Source of the DNA: an uncultured Dehalococcoidia bacterium
GTDB taxonomy: Bacteria > Chloroflexota > Dehalococcoidia > Lucifugimonadales > UBA3495
Reading direction: 5' to 3'
DNA: 64,000 nt
Assembly (NCBI GenBank): GCA_951813535.1
Contig: OX638345.1
Span: 943,029-1,007,028, forward strand
Each line of letters begins with the position of its first letter. Position 1 is the stretch's first letter. This document shows, piece by piece, positions 37,868 to 46,115 of this stretch. Position numbers and translations under genes: made by a program. The notes under the pieces were generated by a model that was given only the letters and a program-made list of their open reading frames with translations, was not told where the DNA came from and ran no database searches.

Positions 37868-38413
37868 TCACACAGCGTCAACGGAGCGTAGGTCTCCCTC
37901 GATCTCCCCGGGCGTCTGACTGAAGTTGCTGAAATCCGGCTGCGGCAACCTCCGGTTCTGCGACAGCAGGTACGCCGCCTGGGCCAGTTCATGGACCTCC
38001 AGCCACGCGTAACAGGCCACCAGGAGCTGGTCGGGCACTTCCGTGGCGTCGAGCAGCTCGCGGAGACGGTCGTATCTCTCTTCCGTGAACCACTGACTGG
38101 CCACGTTGTGCGGCGACCCGTCCTCGTCCAGACACTTGACCGCAAGCCGTCTCACCGCCCGCCGCGACGGCGCGTCCAGAAACACCTCCATCACGCTGTT
38201 CACCTGTCCCAGGTGGTCGATGCTGAAACTCCACTCCGGCGACTCCAGGTACGCGAGACGTTCGTCTGGATCCGTGCGCAAGAGAGCCTCGGCCCGGTGG
38301 CGGGCGGCGGCTATGGCCGCTGCCCTGGTGACCGGCGCTCCGTCGGATGGGTGGAACTTCTCCGCCCAACTGAGCGAGGCGCTCGGTTCGAGCATTGTTG
38401 AGGGTATGGTCAT
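37868..38413 (-). CDS. Unknown protein upstream of the MazF-like gene, possible antitoxin
   Basis: A 181-aa helical protein from ATG 38413 (a later ATG at 38395 is possible; an upstream extension to 38497 lacks support). Sequence features: AEKFHPSDG, a repeated Ala/Arg-rich helix (RAAAIAAARHRAEALL), and LLVACYAWLEVHELAQAAYL. No DNA-binding motif of the MazE/PemI type is visible. Its position fits an antitoxin, but its size and content do not match known MazF antitoxins. Confidence 0.55.
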   Translation of the reverse strand: MTIPSTMLEPSASLSWAEKFHPSDGAPVTRAAAIAAARHRAEALLRTDPDERLAYLESPEWSFSIDHLGQVNSVMEVFLDAPSRRAVRRLAVKCLDEDGSPHNVASQWFTEERYDRLRELLDATEVPDQLLVACYAWLEVHELAQAAYLLSQNRRLPQPDFSNFSQTPGEIEGDLRSVDAV

Positions 38414-38696
38414 GGCGTTCTTTTGGGAACCTGCCTCATGAAGGCAGCGTCGGCTCTCACGGTGACTATTATGAAGTTCCGACCAGACCGTGTCCATTCC
38501 CGGTCTGTCTGGGGTTGGTCATTGCCCCAACCGGCGGCTCGTAGACACGTCGCCCAACGTAATGGATGTTGGGCGAACCAAATTGGGTATCAGGTCTTGA
38601 GACCTCCGGCGGGTCTCCAGGCGCGGTTTCCCACCGTACCTCGCCGTCCGGCGACCGCGCGCATCGTTCTCGATCCGACAGCCGCCGATCTCCCGG

Positions 38697-39461
38697 TCAT
38701 TGGTCGTCAAGCCGTGCCAGCAGCGGCCGTACCGCCCGGTCGCGGACCTCCGCGAACGCATGATTCTTGAGGTGGTCGACGTCGGGAACCCGCACCACGC
38801 CCGTAAAGCGGGCTGACGGGTCGCCGCCCGGGCCGCCGATGGCTCCCGCCGCCGCCAAAGCGCCCAGCCCATCGGCCACCGCGGAACGGGACATGGTGGT
38901 CAGGCGGACCAGGTCCTTCTGCCTGATTTCGATGGTCCGGTCCTGGCCGTAGTCGTCGCCAATGAGGGCGAGCCGGGAAACGAGGGCCGCCGCCACGCGG
39001 GAGGAGGGGGTGCCACTGGTCGCCAGCGACGTCCAGTAGAACCGCGCCAGGCGCCGCATCACCAGCTGTTGCATCCGTTCTCTAACGCCGGTGATACGGT
39101 CCAGGGTGAGCTTCATGACGGCCACGGGGATGTCGACCACGATGGCCTCGGTCACGGCCGAGTAACTGGCGACCCACCGTTCGGCGTCGGTCAGGAACTC
39201 GTGCTCACCGATGAGGAAGGGGGCGGCCAGCTCGGAATGGGGATACTGCCACGGGACCACCGTGCCATGCTGGACGAAAACCAGGTGGGTGAAAGGTGAG
39301 CCGGACCGGATCAGCGGCGGATCCGCCGACGGTTCAACGAACCGCAACTCGAGGGGTTCGGCCGCATCCGAGAGGACCCGCTCCAGGTCCGCCGGCTCCA
39401 CCGCCTCAAAATCCAGGCAACGGGCGAGGGCCTGAGCGAAGCCGACGATCTCGACGGGCAT
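38697..39461 (-). CDS. Crp/Fnr-family transcription regulator
   Basis: 254 aa with GGAGG 10 nt before the ATG. Residues 40-140 have the cyclic-nucleotide-binding beta-roll pattern (DPPLIRSGSPFTHLVFVQHG, then FLIGEHEFL). A long dimer helix follows, then a Crp-type winged helix near residues 170-215 (IEIRQKDLVRLTTMSRSAVA). No Fnr-type Cys cluster is visible, so the signal is probably a small molecule. It is divergent from the nine-gene operon at 39778-46115, whose promoter contains a GACAAT/ATTGTC palindrome, so it is the likely regulator of that operon. Confidence 0.8.
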   Translation of the reverse strand: MPVEIVGFAQALARCLDFEAVEPADLERVLSDAAEPLELRFVEPSADPPLIRSGSPFTHLVFVQHGTVVPWQYPHSELAAPFLIGEHEFLTDAERWVASYSAVTEAIVVDIPVAVMKLTLDRITGVRERMQQLVMRRLARFYWTSLATSGTPSSRVAAALVSRLALIGDDYGQDRTIEIRQKDLVRLTTMSRSAVADGLGALAAAGAIGGPGGDPSARFTGVVRVPDVDHLKNHAFAEVRDRAVRPLLARLDDQ

Positions 39462-39493
39462 GGTGGTTCGACCTCCGAGGGGAATGCGGGTTC

Positions 39494-39522
39494 ATTATAG
39501 CGTTTGGCACGCCATTGCATAA
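39494..39522 (-). promoter_or_regulatory. Promoter of the Crp/Fnr-like gene
   Basis: On the minus strand TTATGC (39522-39517) and a perfect TATAAT (39499-39494) are 17 nt apart, 33 nt before the ATG at 39461. Confidence 0.6.
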
Positions 39523-39573
39523 GCGGTTGGGCATACAAGCCATCAACGGACTGGCACCGTCGTGATATGGCGC

Positions 39574-39602
39574 TTGACAATCGTCAGTATTGTCGTTATA
39601 AC
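39574..39602 (+). promoter_or_regulatory. Strong promoter with operator, TerY-P operon
   Basis: TTGACA (39574-39579), a 17-nt spacer and TATAAC (39597-39602) form a near-consensus sigma-70 promoter. The palindrome GACAAT-N7-ATTGTC (39576-39594) overlaps the -35 box and spacer, an ideal repressor position. It lies 176 bp before the first gene, so a long leader is expected. Confidence 0.7.
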
Positions 39603-39777
39603 TACATTATCAATGCCGGTCAGCCTACGATACCAGCAGAGCCATCCGTGACCGGCATCGCGCGGCGCCGCAGTTGGGCGGCATTCTACGTCGTATCGCG
39701 GCTGTCTGGCCACAGACGGCGGCCCAGCCGAGGTCTCTGTCGAGCAACTCAACCGCTCTCAAAACGGAGGAAACACG

Positions 39778-39909
39778 ATGGCCAATCGCAGACCCGGACG
39801 CGGAGTTCCCCATGTGCCCAGCAAGGGCGGGGCGCAACCTCGGGCCCGCAACCAGGACGGCGCGTGGCGCAGGAAGCGCTCCGACGCCGGGAAGCCCCGA
39901 AAGGCGTGA
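39778..39909 (+). CDS. 43-aa basic peptide, first gene of the TerY-P operon
   Basis: A clear GGAGG 7 nt before the ATG supports translation. The peptide MANRRPGRGVPHVPSKGG onward to KPRKA is about 30 percent Arg and Lys with many Gly and Pro, so it is probably disordered and nucleic-acid binding. Family unknown. Confidence 0.55.
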   Translation: MANRRPGRGVPHVPSKGGAQPRARNQDGAWRRKRSDAGKPRKA

Positions 39910-39983
39910 ATGCCACGGCGCGGCGTGAGAGCCGGCGGCGGTCCGTCATCTGACGACGGATCCAAAGCGGTGGAGGTGCAGAC

Positions 39984-40760
39984 ATGAGCGTACTGGGGAT
40001 CGGGGCACTGGTGGCGGCGAGCCTCGTCGTTGGCTCGGTGCTGCTGCCGGTGGCAACCGAACGGCACGACGCGGGCGAAGACCTGACCGCAGCCGCCGAC
40101 GCCACCGTGCGCAAAGCCGGCGAGCTGGCCGACCGTTTCGGCGAGATCGTTCCCAACCGCGCCGAGGCGGCCGCCCCGGAGGATACTTCGGGAGACTCGG
40201 CGCCGGGCGCAGTTTCCGCACTCGGCGATGACGCCAGCGACCACCCGGTCGTCGGCGCGCTCCAGGAGCTGGCGGACCTGGATGACCAGGCGGGCGGCAT
40301 CCACGGCAACGAGCGTGTCATCGCCGTGGAGAACCTGCGGGACGTCTGGGCTCCCCGCTACCTGCAGGCGGAGGAGCAACACCGGCGGCTCACCCTGCGC
40401 GTGGAACACGCCGACCGGGCCGCCGGACGCTATTTCGAAACCCAGGAAGAGCTCACCCGGCAGATCAGCAATCCCGAGGACCGGCTCCGGGCGGAGCGGG
40501 GAGACCGGGCGGAGCGGGAGATCTATCGCCGGTGGCGGGAGCAGGCCGGCCGCACCGTGGCCCGGTCCGACCGGATCATGGTCGACCTCCGGGACATGGA
40601 CATCAGGATCACCAAGCAACTGCTCAGCGCCAACTTCGCCGCGGTGTACCACGATTTCCAGGAGGTGCCAGTCGCAATTGATGCCCTTCACCGGGACCTG
40701 GAACGCTTCCGCGCCCGCTCTGAGGAGATCAGCGCCACCTTCGATGGCAGCGCCCGCTGA
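39984..40760 (+). CDS. Membrane-anchored coiled-coil protein
   Basis: 258 aa with GGAGG 7 nt upstream. The first 25 residues (LGIGALVAASLVVGSVLLPV) are a signal anchor. The remainder is Ala/Asp/Glu-rich, and from residue 120 a long heptad-like helix (YLQAEEQHRRLTLRVEHADR, NPEDRLRAERGDRAEREIYR). No family was recognised. It lies between the 43-aa gene and a four-TM protein in the TerY-P operon, suggesting a membrane-linked assembly. Confidence 0.6.
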   Translation: MSVLGIGALVAASLVVGSVLLPVATERHDAGEDLTAAADATVRKAGELADRFGEIVPNRAEAAAPEDTSGDSAPGAVSALGDDASDHPVVGALQELADLDDQAGGIHGNERVIAVENLRDVWAPRYLQAEEQHRRLTLRVEHADRAAGRYFETQEELTRQISNPEDRLRAERGDRAEREIYRRWREQAGRTVARSDRIMVDLRDMDIRITKQLLSANFAAVYHDFQEVPVAIDALHRDLERFRARSEEISATFDGSAR

Positions 40761-40791
40761 TCCCATGCGACACCAAAGGAGACGGCCGGCC

Positions 40792-41370
40792 ATGGACAAC
40801 GCCAAAAACCGCATCCTCTCATTGTTTCCATACCGGAGTTGGTGGGCAGCCTTTCGCAGCTCCCGTCTGCTCGCTCTTTGGCCAGCCCTGCTGCCGGTCC
40901 CTGCGCCGAACGCCCGGACCGTCGTGATCCTGGCCGCCCTCATGGGCCCGGTGGCGCTCCTCGTCCCCTGGCTGACCCTGGACGGGCATGCCGGTCCCCT
41001 GTCGGGCACAGACCTGATGGCTTACGCGTTCCACGGCAACGACCGCATGGTGATGTGGGGGATCTCGCCGCTGGCCACCGCCGCGCTGCTGGTCCTGCCC
41101 TTCGCCATCACCGCCGGCGTCTCCATCACCGCTGTGAACGTCCTCAGGCGGGATTATCGCCTGGACGCTCCCGTATTCACGGTGGCGGCCGTCCTGCTGC
41201 TGCTGCGGTTCACGCCGCCGGTCCTCGCCGGCCAGATGCACGTGGTGGGACAGTTCGCCGTGCCGGGTTGGGGACTGGCCTTCCTGCTGGCGGCGGCCCT
41301 CACGGTGACCGCCCTCAGCGTCGCCGGATGGCTCGCGCGGTGGCGCGCACCGACGCAGCCTTCCCCATAG
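40792..41370 (+). CDS. Four-segment membrane protein
   Basis: 192 aa from the ATG at 40792 (AGGAG 11 nt upstream). Hydrophobic segments near residues 40-60 (VVILAALMGPVALLVPWL), 90-115 (LATAALLVLPFAITAGVSI), 128-150 (VFTVAAVLLLLRFTPPVL) and 160-182 (WGLAFLLAAALTVTALSVAG). The function is unknown. It follows the coiled-coil gene by 31 nt in the same operon. Confidence 0.6.
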   Translation: MDNAKNRILSLFPYRSWWAAFRSSRLLALWPALLPVPAPNARTVVILAALMGPVALLVPWLTLDGHAGPLSGTDLMAYAFHGNDRMVMWGISPLATAALLVLPFAITAGVSITAVNVLRRDYRLDAPVFTVAAVLLLLRFTPPVLAGQMHVVGQFAVPGWGLAFLLAAALTVTALSVAGWLARWRAPTQPSP

Positions 41371-41419
41371 GGTCTGGATAGGGTCTGGAATCAAAGCCGG
41401 CGCGGCAGGAGATAAAACC

Positions 41420-42169
41420 ATGTCAGAAGTCGAAAAGGTTGCCGTGGGACTCAGGATGCCGGGACGGGAGGCCATTGAGTACGTCGTCATGGAGGCGCGG
41501 AACGCCGACTGTCTCCTGGACACGCTCGTCCGGGACCACAGCGATCATCCCTTCCAGGCCATCCACTCGTTGGCCAATGGGCGGCGCACGGTCCGGGTGG
41601 AGGACAGCGTCCAGTTCCACGACTGGGCCCGCCGGGGCGGCGCCAACCGCTGGTTTCTCCACCAGGGCGTCCGGTGGCAGGGCGGCATGGAGAAGCGCCG
41701 CGGCGGAGCCTCCCTGGCGTCCCGCTGGCACGATGCCGCGGTCGCCTTCGGCGGGGACCGGTTCCACCCGGGCCGCTTCACCCTCAACGATGACCGGTCG
41801 GGACTGAGACGCCACTGCATCCTGGGCGTGCTGGTGGAGCTGTTCCGGGACGATTACCCCACCGCTCTGAACCTGATCACATCCCCCGAGGGCCTGCCCA
41901 ACGGCTATGTGGAGCACGGCGGCAGCGAGATCTACATGCACGGCCTGCCGCCGGTGGTGCAGAGAGCGGTGGGACTGACCACCTGCCTGGCGGCCTTCCG
42001 GTTCGATTACAGCGTGTCCTTCGCCCTGGAGCGCCACTACGGCGCCACCGCCGGGCAGATCGGCGCCGCCATTCCCGCCTGGGACCTGATGGCGCTGAAC
42101 GACTTCGCCCTGAACTGGCCGGCCTCCGCTGAACTGATCGCCATGCCCGCGCCGGGCCTCTTCACCTGA
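41420..42169 (+). CDS. Unknown 249-aa protein of the TerY-P operon
   Basis: AGGAG lies 8-9 nt before the ATG. A soluble alpha/beta protein with no signal peptide. Distinctive words: NADCLLDTLVRDHSDHPFQA, SLASRWHDAAVAFGGDRFHP, RHCILGVLVELFRDDYPTAL. His, Asp and Arg are frequent, but no catalytic motif could be named. The coding quality is high. Intact. Confidence 0.6.
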   Translation: MSEVEKVAVGLRMPGREAIEYVVMEARNADCLLDTLVRDHSDHPFQAIHSLANGRRTVRVEDSVQFHDWARRGGANRWFLHQGVRWQGGMEKRRGGASLASRWHDAAVAFGGDRFHPGRFTLNDDRSGLRRHCILGVLVELFRDDYPTALNLITSPEGLPNGYVEHGGSEIYMHGLPPVVQRAVGLTTCLAAFRFDYSVSFALERHYGATAGQIGAAIPAWDLMALNDFALNWPASAELIAMPAPGLFT

Positions 42170-42201
42170 TCGGCGCCACACGATACCGGAGGACCTCGAT
42201 C

Positions 42202-42375
42202 ATGGAATGCGAATTCGCGCCCCGGGGCGCATACGTCTGCGACGGACGGACGGCGGCGCGTTGCCAGGGTTGCCACGGAGCCTTCTGCCGCCGGCACATC
42301 CGCCGCTGCCTGGTCTGCTTCACCGACATCTGCGCCACGTGCGCCGAAGGGCACGTCTGCAACCTCGGCTTCTGA
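42202..42375 (+). CDS. 57-aa Cys/His-rich zinc-finger peptide
   Basis: ATG 42202 with GGAGG 8 nt upstream. The peptide carries nine Cys and three His, in the order C-x9-C-x7-C-x2-C-x4-C-x3-H...C-x2-C-x5-C-x2-C-x4-H-x-C, resembling a double B-box or AN1-like zinc fold. It could bind nucleic acid or protein. Located between the unknown 249-aa protein and the HNH nuclease. Confidence 0.6.
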   Translation: MECEFAPRGAYVCDGRTAARCQGCHGAFCRRHIRRCLVCFTDICATCAEGHVCNLGF

Positions 42376-42450
42376 AGTCGTCAACCCACATCACGCGCGG
42401 GCTGCCTCCGTCGGTCACGCCGGGGGGAACAGCCACGAGAGGAGACAACC

Positions 42451-42867
42451 ATGGTTTTTGACCTGTTCACCGCACCCCGATCCAGCCGGATCAGGTTCGG
42501 CCCAGAGGTCCGTAAAGAGCTCTACCGCCGCCAGCAGGGTCGCTGCGTCTACTGCGGGAGCCGCCAGCGGATGGACCTCATGGACATCGACCACAGGACC
42601 CCCCTGGCCCGGGGCGGTTCCAATGACCGCAGGAACCTGCAGCTGCTGTGTCGCACCTGCAACCTGCGCAAGAGAACCAAAACCGACCGGGAGTTTCGGC
42701 AGGCCTACCGCAGCGCCGGCGTCTCCCAGACCCGCGGCGCCCCGCAACGGACCATCCGACAATCGTCGATCGCGGCGGCCGGCAAAGGGACCGAAGCCGC
42801 TAGGCGCAAGAACCGGCGCGCCGCCCGCAACCGCGACCCCCTGGAGGGCTGGCGGCGCTGGTTCTAG
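42451..42867 (+). CDS. HNH endonuclease
   Basis: 138 aa with AGGAG 8 nt upstream. CVYCG (residues 27-31), DIDHRTPLARGGSNDRRNL (about 41-59) and LLCRTCNLRKRTKTDREF give the HNH fold with its two CxxC zinc pairs. The catalytic His is in DIDH and the central Asn in RRNL. The C-terminal 55 residues are strongly basic (RRKNRRAARNRDP), good for DNA contact. Sits directly before the TerY-P triad, so it is a candidate DNA-cleaving effector. Confidence 0.8.
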   Translation: MVFDLFTAPRSSRIRFGPEVRKELYRRQQGRCVYCGSRQRMDLMDIDHRTPLARGGSNDRRNLQLLCRTCNLRKRTKTDREFRQAYRSAGVSQTRGAPQRTIRQSSIAAAGKGTEAARRKNRRAARNRDPLEGWRRWF

Positions 42868-43026
42868 GCCATCCGCCCGAGCCGGGCCGCCCAGGCCAGC
42901 ACACGAGGCGCCAACGTACCGGGACGGTCCGGCTCTCCATACCGACCCAATGTCAACAGTCGCCCACATCACACTCTCCGCCCGCCGCACCAGGCGGCGG
43001 AGCTGACGCCCCAGGAGGAAATCGAA

Positions 43027-43887
43027 ATGTCCTACACCGCCGAAATCAGCCGCATCAACCCGGGTTGCTTCCTCTTCCTGGTTGACCAGTCCGGTTCCAT
43101 GTCCGGGGCCCTGGGAGGTCAGCCGGGCTGCTACAAGCACGAGCAGGCCGCCGACGCCCTAAACCGGACCGTCAGCAACATCATCCAGCGCTGCTCCCAG
43201 GGCGAGGAGGTCCGCGACTACTTCCACGTCGGCATCATCACGTACGGAACCAACGCCATGGGCGGCTCCGTGGTCACCACGCCCTTTGTGGGGGTCGACC
43301 CGGAGGCTCCCTTCCGGTTGGCCAGCGAAGTCGAGCAGGCTGCCGAGATCAGCCGGCGGCCGGTCAAGGAGAGCGACGGCAAGGGCGGTCTCATCGAGAT
43401 CATGGAGGAGATACCCGAGTGGCTGACCCCCGAAGCCCGGGGCGGCACGCCCATGTGCGAAGCCCTCACCCGGGCCGCCCGGGCCCTCCGGCAGTGGGTG
43501 AACGAACACCCCCAATCCTTCCCGCCCATCGTGATCAACATCACCGACGGCGTCGCCACCGACGGCGATCCGGTCCACATCGCCGGGGACATCACCGGCA
43601 TCGCCACCCAGGACGGGAACGCGCTCCTGTTCAACATTCACCTCTCGGACGTGTCCGCCGCGCCCATCACGTATCCCGCCGACGAGGATGATCTGCCCCG
43701 GGACGACGACTACGCCGCGGACCTGTTCCGGATGTCCTCGGTGCTGCCCGAAGCCAGTCGCAAGCAGGCCGTCAGCCAGGGCATATCGGCGTCCGAACAG
43801 TCCCGGGGCTACGTCTTCAACAGCGACCTGGCCGCGCTGGTCCAGTTCCTGGACATCGGCACCCGGACCGCCCTGGACCTGCACTGA
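43027..43887 (+). CDS. TerY-like von Willebrand A domain protein
   Basis: 286 aa; AGGAGG 7 nt upstream. The MIDAS metal site is complete: LVDQSGSMSG (DxSxS, residues 19-28), RGGTPMCEAL (Thr) and VINITDGVATDG (Asp). Length and motifs fit TerY-type vWA proteins. The order vWA, PP2C, kinase, each on the same strand with gaps of 25 and 19 nt, is the TerY-P triad described for ter-linked stress and conflict systems. Confidence 0.85.
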   Translation: MSYTAEISRINPGCFLFLVDQSGSMSGALGGQPGCYKHEQAADALNRTVSNIIQRCSQGEEVRDYFHVGIITYGTNAMGGSVVTTPFVGVDPEAPFRLASEVEQAAEISRRPVKESDGKGGLIEIMEEIPEWLTPEARGGTPMCEALTRAARALRQWVNEHPQSFPPIVINITDGVATDGDPVHIAGDITGIATQDGNALLFNIHLSDVSAAPITYPADEDDLPRDDDYAADLFRMSSVLPEASRKQAVSQGISASEQSRGYVFNSDLAALVQFLDIGTRTALDLH

Positions 43888-43912
43888 CGCTGCGGCGCCG
43901 GGAGGGCTTCCC

Positions 43913-44686
43913 ATGAAGGTGCAACCCTACCGCTCGTTCTCCGTCGCCAAACTGGGCAACGGGCCCGACGAGAACGAGGACGCCTGCCGGGTCGCCATTC
44001 CGGAACCGGCCGACTGTCGGGAGCGACCCGCGCGCCTGGCCATCGCCGACGGCGCCACCGAGGCCGCGTTCTCCAGGGAGTGGGCCAATCTCCTGGTGGA
44101 CCGGTTCGTGGACCAGGAACCGCTGGACCCGCAGAACCCGTCGGAGGCAACCCTCGCCGCGTGGCTGGAACCATGCCGCACGGAATGGAACGAAAGCGTG
44201 CGACGGCGGAGCATTCCCTGGCACGGGCGCGCCAAGGTCAGGGCCGGCGCCATGGCGACCTTCCTGGGGGTCAACCTCCAGGGGAATGCCGGCGGCGAAC
44301 TCCGGTGGAAGGCGGTGGCGGTGGGCGACTGCTGCCTCTTCGTCGTCAGGGAGGGTTGTCTCCACACCGCCTTCCCGGTCGATGACCCCAGCGATTTCGG
44401 CAACACGCCGCACCTGCTCTGCAGCAATCCCGATAGCGACCTCGCGACCGGGCATATCAGCACGTCGGGGGGCATCTGCCAACGGGGAGACGTCATCATC
44501 CTGGCCACGGACGCCGTCGCCTGCTGGGCCCTGACCCAGCGCCGGCGGGGTGCGGATCCATGGTCAGCCCTCGCCGGACTCCACAACGGCTCCAATGCGG
44601 ACCGCGAGCGCTGGGTCGCGGAGCGCCGGGCGGACCGCAGCATGAGAAACGACGACGCCACCCTGCTGGCGGTCCGCATCGCATAG
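43913..44686 (+). CDS. PP2C-type Ser/Thr phosphatase of the TerY-P triad
   Basis: 257 aa from ATG 43913 (GGAGG 8 nt upstream). PP2C motifs: GPDENEDACRV near residue 17, RLAIADGATEAAF near residue 41 (metal-binding Asp-Gly), RAGAMATFLGVNL, KAVAVGDCCLFVV, and NDDATLLAVRI at the end (last metal Asp). Likely opposes the kinase that follows. Complete. Confidence 0.85.
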   Translation: MKVQPYRSFSVAKLGNGPDENEDACRVAIPEPADCRERPARLAIADGATEAAFSREWANLLVDRFVDQEPLDPQNPSEATLAAWLEPCRTEWNESVRRRSIPWHGRAKVRAGAMATFLGVNLQGNAGGELRWKAVAVGDCCLFVVREGCLHTAFPVDDPSDFGNTPHLLCSNPDSDLATGHISTSGGICQRGDVIILATDAVACWALTQRRRGADPWSALAGLHNGSNADRERWVAERRADRSMRNDDATLLAVRIA

Positions 44687-44705
44687 ACGCCGGAGATTGT
44701 CCGCC

Positions 44706-46115
44706 GTGCCGACCAGAGACGCCTACACCGCCGCCATGCAGAACCCAGGGCACCGCTTCCGCGATCCGGAACTTGCCAACGGGACGACGGTGAAGAAGGC
44801 TTCAGGACAGCCCATCGTCTATTCGGGGCAGTTCGCCAGCGTGTACCGGATGTCAGGTCCGGGCCGGGACCACGCCGTGCGCTGCTTCGTCAGCGAGGCG
44901 CCCAACCGCCAGCAGCGCTACCGCGCCCTCAGCGACCACCTCAGCATTGTGCGACCTCCCGGGTTCGTATCCTTCACGTACCTGGACCGGGAACTGCTGA
45001 TCCGAGGCGAGCGCCATCCCGTGCTCAAGATGGACTGGGTGGAGGGTCAGACCCTCGACCGGTACATCGCTGCCAACCTGGCCAATCCCAGCGCGCTCAG
45101 GGATCTGGCCGCTGAATGGTTGAGGTTGATGAAAGACCTCCAGAGCATGCCCATGGCGCACAACGACCTGCAGCACGGCAACATCATCGTCAGGCCGACG
45201 GGCGACCTCCGATTGGTCGACTACGACGGTGTTTTCCTGGCTCCGTTCAACGGGGAGCGCAGCCCCGAGTTGGGTCATCGCAACTACCAGCACCCGTCGA
45301 GGACCGCCCGGGACTACCACGAGAACATCGACAACTTCCCGGCGCTGGTCATCCACCTCAGCCTGCTGGCCATCGCGCGCGACCCGTCCCTGTGGGACCG
45401 CTTCCACGACGGCGACAACCTGCTGTTCACCAGAGCGGACCTGGCCCATCCGGGCGCCACTCCGGTTTGGTCCGAACTGAACCGCTGTCCCGATCCGGAG
45501 GTGCGCGGACTGACCGCCGAACTGGAACGCTGCTGCCGGCTGCCGGTTGCCCAGGCGCCCAAGCTGGAAGCGGTCCTGACGGCGAAGACTACAGCCGGCA
45601 GTACGTCGCAGCAAACCGGCGGGCCGAACCGGCTGGTCCTCAAGACCGCCGCCGCTCAACATCGGCGATCCCCTGGTCCAACGTCAGCGCCAAGAAGACC
45701 GGCCCGTCCTTCCGGTCAATCCCGCGTCTCTCTGCCAAACGCCGCCGCGGGCATCAGCGCCCCCGGAACCGGTGCTGCGAGCAGAAACTCGCCCATAACT
45801 CAGCCCAGAACCCGGTCGGGCCAGCTGGCCCATTTCGCGCGCAAGGCCATGACTGTCACCGCCGGCGCCATCGGCGTGACGAGAAAAGCCATCCGCCGAG
45901 CCACGCTCGCATGGCGCGACATCGACCTCGCCGCGCGCCACAATGGAGACCGGTTTGTGACCGCCCTGTACCTCCTGGCCATGCTGGCCCTTCCCGCATT
46001 CGGCGTATTTGCCATCTACTACCTGACGGGCAACGCCACGGTTACGCTGGTCACATTCCTGGTGGGCGCTGGCGTGGCCGCAATGCTGTACGCCTTCTGT
46101 GTGGATCGCTACTGA
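44706..46115 (+). CDS. TerY-P kinase with C-terminal membrane helices
   Basis: GTG 44706 is chosen because GGAG lies 10 nt upstream. About 469 aa. Kinase features: SGQFASVYRM (glycine loop), HAVRCFV (Arg where the usual Lys stands), LKMDWVEGQTLDRYI (hinge), HNDLQHGNIIV near residue 160 (catalytic loop) and RLVDYDGVFLAPF (DxD-G instead of DFG). Residues 300-375 are a Pro/Ser/Arg linker. Two hydrophobic segments near the end (FVTALYLLAMLALPAFGVFA and ATVTLVTFLVGAGVAAMLYA) anchor it to the membrane. Third gene of the triad. Confidence 0.82.
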   Translation: MPTRDAYTAAMQNPGHRFRDPELANGTTVKKASGQPIVYSGQFASVYRMSGPGRDHAVRCFVSEAPNRQQRYRALSDHLSIVRPPGFVSFTYLDRELLIRGERHPVLKMDWVEGQTLDRYIAANLANPSALRDLAAEWLRLMKDLQSMPMAHNDLQHGNIIVRPTGDLRLVDYDGVFLAPFNGERSPELGHRNYQHPSRTARDYHENIDNFPALVIHLSLLAIARDPSLWDRFHDGDNLLFTRADLAHPGATPVWSELNRCPDPEVRGLTAELERCCRLPVAQAPKLEAVLTAKTTAGSTSQQTGGPNRLVLKTAAAQHRRSPGPTSAPRRPARPSGQSRVSLPNAAAGISAPGTGAASRNSPITQPRTRSGQLAHFARKAMTVTAGAIGVTRKAIRRATLAWRDIDLAARHNGDRFVTALYLLAMLALPAFGVFAIYYLTGNATVTLVTFLVGAGVAAMLYAFCVDRY

